Source: TMP-24 sp031376305 (lineage in GTDB: Bacteria; Pseudomonadota; Alphaproteobacteria; Rhodobacterales; Rhodobacteraceae). From it: a stretch of 9,520 nt of DNA. The stretch spans positions 1 to 9,520 of the forward strand of contig JANMDM010000386.1 in assembly GCA_031376305.1 (NCBI GenBank), in the 5' to 3' direction. The position numbers and the translations under genes were made by a program. Shown piece after piece: positions 4,766 to 9,520 of the stretch. Numbering within the stretch: position 1 is the stretch's first letter; the number at the start of each line of letters is the position of its first letter. The notes beneath the pieces are model-generated. The model had not been told where the DNA came from, did no database searches, and was given only the letters and a program-made list of their open reading frames with translations.

Positions 4766-6700
4766 ATGGCATACGTCACCGCGCGTATCGGGCAGTGCAT
4801 CCGCTTTGCATTGGGCTTGATAATACTGACGCTGGCTTTGGCCACGTTGCCCTTGGGCGTGCTGGCAGCGCCCTACGCGGATCTGGTGATCGACGCCCGC
4901 ACCGGCGAAGTTTTGCATGAAACCAACGCCGACACCCGGCTTCACCCCGCCTCACTGACCAAGATGATGACGCTTTACATCACCTTCGAGGCGATTGAGC
5001 ATGGCGAAATCTCGCTCGACACCATGGTGACGGTCACAAAATATGCCGCAGGTCAGCCTCCATCACGGCTGGGGTTGCGGCCCGGCCAAAAGATAGCCGT
5101 GCGCTACTTGATCCGCGCGGCGGCAATCAAATCGGCGAATGACGCAGCAGCAGCCCTTGGCGACGCCATTGAAGGGGATCGCGCAAGTTTCGCCAAGCGT
5201 ATGAACCGGACCGCCAAGGCGCTGGGAATGACCAGAACCACCTTCAGGAACGCCAATGGCCTCACTGCCGATGGGCATCTGTCCACCGCCCGTGACATGA
5301 CCACCTTGGGGCGGCGGCTTTTCTACGATTTCCCGCAATACTACAGCATATTTTCGCGGCGGACGGCAGATGCCGGGATCGCAAAGGTTGCATCGACCAA
5401 CCGTCGCTTTCTTGACAGCTACGAAGGCGCCGACGGGATCAAGACTGGCTACACCGCGCCTGCGGGCTTCAACCTCGTGGCCTCGGCCCAGCGCGGCAAC
5501 AAGCGCATCATCGCTGCGATTTTCGGCGGCACATCGACCGCCAACCGCAACGCCCGGATGGCTGAACTTCTGGATCTTGGCTTTGGCAAGGCCCCCAACA
5601 AGGCAGCCGTACAACAGCCGCCAGCCGTCGACTACATTGCCCATGCCGACGAGCCGCCGCTGGAAGAAGACCTGCTGGCCGAAGCCGTGGCCAGTGATGT
5701 AAGCACCGACATTCCAGCCGCCGGAAAAACCCTGCGCCTGCAAGTTGCGGTTTCACAAAGCCCGCGCCCGCGGGCGCGCCCAGCTGAAATTGCCAGTCCG
5801 TCGACAGCTGCCCTTGCCTTGGCGGCTGTTGACCCCGCGCTCCTGTCCCCCACGATCTCTGCTGCCCGCCCCCCGGCGGACGCCGATCTGGACATAGCCT
5901 CTGATGCGACTCAGATTGCCGATGCGACCGACGATTTGATGGCCGCGATGCAAGACACCATCACCGCGGCCCTGACCGAGGCGCAAGAAACCCCCGATGC
6001 AGCTGCTGACGGCTTCACGCAGTCCACTGCGCCACAGCCAGAAACCCTTCTGGCGACAGCCGATCCTGCGGCCCCGCCGCCACAAGTGCCTGCCGCCACC
6101 GACACCATTGTTACGGCGTCGGCGATAGCGCCCAAGACCTCGGCCCGCCCGCTGATGCGACCCGCCGCTGTAACCCTTGCCGCTGCGGAACCCGCAGCCG
6201 CCGCGACGCCAATCGCCGCCGATGCCGCCCTGGCGCAGCCGGTCTTGATTTCGGCCCTGCCAAGTGCAGATTTGGCACTACTGGCATCCCCTGAACCGAC
6301 CGGGGGTGAAGCGGACACCAGCACTGTAGCCAGCGCCGTGGTGCTGGCACCGGCCCCGAAGGTCGTGGCCAAACCTGAGCCACAGCAAATTGTCCTTGCC
6401 GCTGCCACCACGGTCACTGCCGAACCGGAAGCCTTGGAAGTGATCACCCGAGTTTCGACCTCAGGCGGGCGTGAATGGGGGATCAATGTCGGCAGCTTCT
6501 CGTCGCGCTACAATGCCGAACGTCAGCTTTTGCGCACCGCTCTGGTTGAAATGAGCACCCTGAACGAAGCCCTCCGTAAAGTCAGCAGCCGCAAAGGATC
6601 GTTTGACGCGAACTTCGTCGGCATGACCGAGGACACCGCCCAGATGGCCTGTGCCCGTCTGACCGCACGCGGCACCGAATGCACGATTATCGGTCCATAG
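4766..6700 (+). CDS. D-alanyl-D-alanine carboxypeptidase (peptidase S11, DacA/DacF type) with long linker and C-terminal SPOR-like domain
   Basis: This is a penicillin-binding protein that trims the terminal D-Ala of peptidoglycan stem peptides in the periplasm. The 644-residue product has a signal peptide (about 1-35, ending VLAA). The S11 catalytic domain (about 37-275) carries the three active-site motifs SLTK (63-66, nucleophile S63), SAN (123-125) and KTG (226-228). A low-complexity Ala/Pro/Thr-rich linker (about 285-568) follows. The C-terminus (about 569-644, starting REWGINVGSFSS) looks like a SPOR domain, a fold that binds denuded glycan at the division site; this assignment is by pattern. 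Typical family members are about 390-400 residues and have a small beta-rich domain after the catalytic part; here the linker and SPOR replace it. The ATG at 4766 follows GAGG at 11 bases. An NrdR-like box lies upstream. The stop is 12 bases from the end of convergent ccoS. Confidence 0.93.
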   Translation: MAYVTARIGQCIRFALGLIILTLALATLPLGVLAAPYADLVIDARTGEVLHETNADTRLHPASLTKMMTLYITFEAIEHGEISLDTMVTVTKYAAGQPPSRLGLRPGQKIAVRYLIRAAAIKSANDAAAALGDAIEGDRASFAKRMNRTAKALGMTRTTFRNANGLTADGHLSTARDMTTLGRRLFYDFPQYYSIFSRRTADAGIAKVASTNRRFLDSYEGADGIKTGYTAPAGFNLVASAQRGNKRIIAAIFGGTSTANRNARMAELLDLGFGKAPNKAAVQQPPAVDYIAHADEPPLEEDLLAEAVASDVSTDIPAAGKTLRLQVAVSQSPRPRARPAEIASPSTAALALAAVDPALLSPTISAARPPADADLDIASDATQIADATDDLMAAMQDTITAALTEAQETPDAAADGFTQSTAPQPETLLATADPAAPPPQVPAATDTIVTASAIAPKTSARPLMRPAAVTLAAAEPAAAATPIAADAALAQPVLISALPSADLALLASPEPTGGEADTSTVASAVVLAPAPKVVAKPEPQQIVLAAATTVTAEPEALEVITRVSTSGGREWGINVGSFSSRYNAERQLLRTALVEMSTLNEALRKVSSRKGSFDANFVGMTEDTAQMACARLTARGTECTIIGP

Positions 6701-6712
6701 CCAGGGCGAACA

Positions 6713-6871
6713 TCAGGGTTTGGGCTTGTCATCCCAGTCGGTTCCAAGAACCCGTTGGCCATCCCCCTCGGGGTCGTCATATTGGTTGGCCCGGAGTGAC
6801 CACACAAACGCCGCAAGCCCAAGCCCGCCCAAAAACAGCGAGACGGGGATCAGGTACAAAAGCATTTCCAT
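6713..6871 (-). CDS. ccoS: cbb3-type cytochrome oxidase assembly protein CcoS
   Basis: This 52-residue single-pass membrane protein is needed to insert cofactors into the cbb3-type cytochrome c oxidase. The sequence begins MEMLLYLIPVSLFLGG. A hydrophobic helix (about 4-24) is followed by the family hallmark AFVWSLRANQYDDPEGDGQR (21-40) and a short acidic tail ending DWDDKPKP. The start is the ATG at 6871; a second ATG two codons in (6865) is possible. The upstream ccoI stop is only 8 bases away, with a G-rich stretch GGGGGC between, so ccoS is the last gene of the ccoH-ccoI-ccoS run. It is convergent with the carboxypeptidase gene, with 12 bases between the stops and no visible terminator. 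Confidence 0.93.
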   Translation of the reverse strand: MEMLLYLIPVSLFLGGLGLAAFVWSLRANQYDDPEGDGQRVLGTDWDDKPKP

Positions 6872-6879
6872 GGCGCCCC

Positions 6880-9072
6880 CTACTTCAGCCGCAACGCGTT
6901 CAACGACACCGTGATTGACGAGGTTGACATTGCCAGTGCCGCAATCAAGGGGGTCGCCAGCCCCATCAAAGCCAGCGGCACCGCCACAAGGTTATAGCCC
7001 AAGGACAGCGCAAAATTCTGTTTGATCCTGCGGCGCGCCTGTACAGCAATGCGCTTGGCATCGGCAATTGGCGACAAATCTTGCCCAAGCAGGACAATGT
7101 CGGATGCCACCCGTGCTGCGTCCAAGGCAGACGCTGGCGAGATCGATACATGCGCCGCCGCCAGCGCCACGGTGTCATTCAGCCCGTCCCCCACCATTAA
7201 CACCCGTGCCCCGGCCGCCGTCAGCGCTGCAACCTCGGCGGCCTTTTCCGCAGGCAGAACCTCGCTGCGCCAGGCGGTAATCCCCAGTGTCTGTGCCAGT
7301 GCCGCCACCGGGCCTTCGGCATCGCCCGAGAGCAGCCGCACGGTCATTCCTTGGGCTTTCAGCGCTGCCACCACGCCGACGGCACCCGGACGCGGCCGAT
7401 CAACGAAGCTTAGCGCCCGCGCAGGTTGGTCGCCAATTTTCAGAAACGTCGCCGTCTTTGCGCCGGTCTTGGCCCCGACCCAGGCGGCGCGGCCCAGCCG
7501 CACAACTTGCCCCGACCAATGCCCCTCAACCCCGTAGCCTGCCCGCTCAGACAGACCGCTGACCGCCGCAGGCGGCTGGGCCAAAGCCCGCAGCGCCTCG
7601 GCCAAAGACCGCGACAGCGGATGCGACGATCCCGCCGCCAGCGCCGCCACCACCGCCAGATCAGCCGGGTTGAACTGTTCAAGGTTCGACGGCGCCAAAT
7701 CCCCCAAGGTCAGGGTGCCGGTCTTATCAAAAACCACGGTATCGACTTCCGCCAACCGTTCCAGCGCTGTGCCATTCTTGATCAGCAGCCCCCTGCGGAA
7801 CAGCTTGCCCGACGCCGAGGTCACAACCGCAGGCACCGCAAGCGCCAACGCACAGGGGCAGGTGATGATCAAAACCGCCGCCGCAACATTCACCGCCAGT
7901 CGCACATCGCCCCCCGACCGGATCATCCATCCGACAAAAGACGACAGCGCCAGCAGATGCACCACCGGCGAATAGCGCCGCGCCATGCGGTCGGCCAAGG
8001 ACGCATAGCGGTTCTTGGCACTTTCCGCGACCGCGACCAGATCGGCCATCCGGTGCAAGGAGGAATCCTTCCCCGCCGCAGTCACCCGCACCGTTAAAGG
8101 CCCGGTCAGGTTCACCTCACCGGCGCTGATGACCGAACCCTTGCCCACCCAGACCGGCAGCGTTTCCCCGGTCAGCAGCGACCGGTCCACTTCAGACGCG
8201 CCGTTTGTCACGATCCCGTCCACCGGCATCCGCCCGCCCGCCCGCACCAAAACCAAATCGCCCGCCGCAATTTCGGCCACCGGCACCTGGGTTTCGACCC
8301 CGTCCAGCAGCCGCATAGCGCGCGGCACCTCCAGCGCGGCCAGTTCCTCTGCCGCCGACCTTGCGGCGGCGCGGCTGCGGTAATCCAGATACCGCCCGAC
8401 CAGCAGGAAAAAGCACAAGGACACCGCCGCATCGAAATACGCATGCTCGCCACCCTTGATCGTCTCGAACAAGGAAATCGCCGACGACAGGATCAGTGCC
8501 AGCGAGATCGGCACATCCATGCCCATCTTCCGCGCCTTGATCGAGGCAAGGGCCGAGGCAAAGAACGGCTGCCCGGCAAAGGCCAGCGTCGGCAGGGCGA
8601 TCAGGGCGCTGATCCAGTGGAACAGATCGCGCGTCGCCGCTTCCGCCCCCGACCAGACCGCCACCGACAACAGCATGATGTTCATCATCGAAAACCCGGC
8701 CACCCCCAGCCGCATCAGCAGATCGCGCCCGCGCCGGTCGGATTCAGTGGTGGACAAAAGCCCAGGGTCCAGCTCCAGCGCCGGGTATCCGGCTTGGGCA
8801 AGGGCGCCGATCAAGGTATCGGCGGTCACTTCGGGCAGGGTGGCCACCGTCACGCGTTTCAGCGTAAGATTTACCCGCGCCGAAATCACCCCTGGCACCG
8901 CAACCAGCGCCCGCTCCACCTGCGAAATCGAGGTTGCATCTTTCGCCGTCGGCAAAGACAGCATCACCCCCGCCTGAGCCGCCCGCAGCCGCCGTTGCGC
9001 CAGCATTTCCGTTGCGGGCAGCGCCACGCAGGCCGGGCAGGCAGACAGGCTGGGGGTTTCCACCATCGCCAT
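6880..9072 (-). CDS. ccoI: Copper-transporting P1B-type ATPase for cbb3 oxidase assembly (CcoI/FixI)
   Basis: CcoI exports copper across the inner membrane for the CcoN subunit of cbb3-type oxidase. The 730-residue protein has the N-terminal CPAC motif (12-15) usual in this family. An HMA-like domain (about 34-100) follows, then about eight membrane helices (near 122-142, 150-170, 187-204, 213-229, 368-385, 390-415, 686-703, 706-725). Catalytic motifs are TGE (301-303), the phosphorylated DKTGTLT (449-455), HP (484-485) and GDGLND (628-633). Copper-path residues are CPC (405-407), YN (693-694) and MSTSS (715-719). MNIMLLSVAVWSG (130-142) is typical of CcoI. Oddly, the HMA copper motif, normally CxxC, reads DATS (45-48), although the flanking domain is well kept. 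The ATG at 9072 lies 3 bases after the ccoH stop, with AAAGGG upstream; an ATG at 9066 is an alternative. Confidence 0.96.
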   Translation of the reverse strand: MAMVETPSLSACPACVALPATEMLAQRRLRAAQAGVMLSLPTAKDATSISQVERALVAVPGVISARVNLTLKRVTVATLPEVTADTLIGALAQAGYPALELDPGLLSTTESDRRGRDLLMRLGVAGFSMMNIMLLSVAVWSGAEAATRDLFHWISALIALPTLAFAGQPFFASALASIKARKMGMDVPISLALILSSAISLFETIKGGEHAYFDAAVSLCFFLLVGRYLDYRSRAAARSAAEELAALEVPRAMRLLDGVETQVPVAEIAAGDLVLVRAGGRMPVDGIVTNGASEVDRSLLTGETLPVWVGKGSVISAGEVNLTGPLTVRVTAAGKDSSLHRMADLVAVAESAKNRYASLADRMARRYSPVVHLLALSSFVGWMIRSGGDVRLAVNVAAAVLIITCPCALALAVPAVVTSASGKLFRRGLLIKNGTALERLAEVDTVVFDKTGTLTLGDLAPSNLEQFNPADLAVVAALAAGSSHPLSRSLAEALRALAQPPAAVSGLSERAGYGVEGHWSGQVVRLGRAAWVGAKTGAKTATFLKIGDQPARALSFVDRPRPGAVGVVAALKAQGMTVRLLSGDAEGPVAALAQTLGITAWRSEVLPAEKAAEVAALTAAGARVLMVGDGLNDTVALAAAHVSISPASALDAARVASDIVLLGQDLSPIADAKRIAVQARRRIKQNFALSLGYNLVAVPLALMGLATPLIAALAMSTSSITVSLNALRLK

Positions 9073-9075
9073 GGT

Positions 9076-9520
9076 TTAGCCCTTTACGAACAGATCAAGG
9101 CGCTGGTGAAACCGCGTCCCATCCGCTGCCTTGGCTTCCAGCAAGATCATCCACTTGCCCGGTTCAAGCGCCACCGGTGCCGAATAAATCCCATTGGCAT
9201 AGGTAAAGGCGGGGGTCACATCCTGCGCCGCTTGGGTCGTGCGCCCCACCAACGCCGTCAGCGCTTGCACTTCAACCGGCGCACCATTTGCATCGCGAAA
9301 TGCCAACGTTAGGCTGCCATCGGCATAACCATGCGCCAACGTCCATCCCAGCGCTTTTTGCGCGGCGCGTTCGGTATCGAAGGCTTGCGAGGCCACATAA
9401 GAATTTGCGACTTCAAGCCCTGGAAACGTCGATACCGCCTTATAGGCCATTAACACGTTGACCGCGATGATCAGGCCGAAGGCCGCTGCGGTGATGGCAA
9501 AAACTTTGGCCCCGGTCAGT
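9076..9520 (-). CDS. ccoH: FixH/CcoH family cbb3 oxidase assembly protein (N-terminus cut by right edge)
   Basis: CcoH is a membrane-anchored protein with a periplasmic domain that stabilises and assembles cbb3-type oxidase, working with CcoI. The visible 148 codons start in the membrane anchor (LTGAKVFAITAAAFGLIIAVN). They continue through MAYKAVSTFPGLEVANSYV, the conserved junction of helix and periplasmic domain. The rest is the family's immunoglobulin-like beta domain, with GKWMILLEAKAADGTRFHQRLDLFV near the end. An internal GTG at 9456 could be mistaken for the start, but the frame stays open to base 9520 with typical anchor sequence, so the true start lies beyond the window. Three bases separate its stop from the ccoI ATG. 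Gene order predicts ccoG just upstream, outside the window. Confidence 0.93.
   Translation of the reverse strand, partial: LTGAKVFAITAAAFGLIIAVNVLMAYKAVSTFPGLEVANSYVASQAFDTERAAQKALGWTLAHGYADGSLTLAFRDANGAPVEVQALTALVGRTTQAAQDVTPAFTYANGIYSAPVALEPGKWMILLEAKAADGTRFHQRLDLFVKG

Noticed and set aside
5911..6486. Minus-strand Ala/Ser/Val-rich open frame inside the carboxypeptidase gene
   Set aside because: It mirrors the repetitive Ala-rich linker codons on the plus strand; low complexity in both frames, and the plus frame is bounded by real domains.
8443..9312. Long plus-strand open frame opposite ccoI and ccoH
   Set aside because: The translation is dominated by Arg, Gln, His and Pro, as expected of an antisense frame, and it spans the junction of two well-recognised minus-strand genes.

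Overview
The window reads as ordinary chromosomal DNA from a GC-rich alphaproteobacterium, most likely Rhodobacteraceae. The basis is high GC, the style of the ClpS, HemF and CcoI/CcoH proteins, and a ccoH-ccoI-ccoS order typical of that group. I see no mobile element, CRISPR array, tRNA, rRNA or phage gene. No stretch longer than about 200 bases lacks a gene.

Left part (1-1773, all minus strand): hemF (aerobic coproporphyrinogen III oxidase) is followed by a LysE-family exporter whose start overlaps the hemF stop as TGATG. After a gap of about 150 bases comes the first 44 codons of an agmatinase/ureohydrolase-like gene that runs off the left edge. Divergent from hemF is a small putative lipoprotein gene (plus strand, 1921-2328) with a plausible sigma-70 promoter.

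Middle part (2345-4564): an RsmC-like rRNA methyltransferase and clpS lie on the minus strand, probably as one unit (clpS first, 21 bases apart). A HAD-family phosphatase gene diverges from them on the plus strand. It may be preceded by a 19-codon leader ORF coupled to it by an ATGA overlap.

Right part (4565-9520): a plus-strand D,D-carboxypeptidase carries a very long Ala/Pro-rich linker and a C-terminal SPOR-like domain. A 16-base sequence 148 bases upstream of its start matches the NrdR operator consensus at 13 of 16 positions. It converges, 12 bases apart, on a minus-strand ccoH-ccoI-ccoS run that matures and supplies copper to the cbb3-type cytochrome oxidase. ccoH is cut by the right edge. 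ccoS is only 52 codons.

I did not find a convincing undescribed system. The two observations most worth checking are that CcoI has lost both cysteines of its N-terminal HMA copper-binding motif while its transport-site motifs are intact, and that an NrdR-like box lies in front of a peptidoglycan carboxypeptidase gene.
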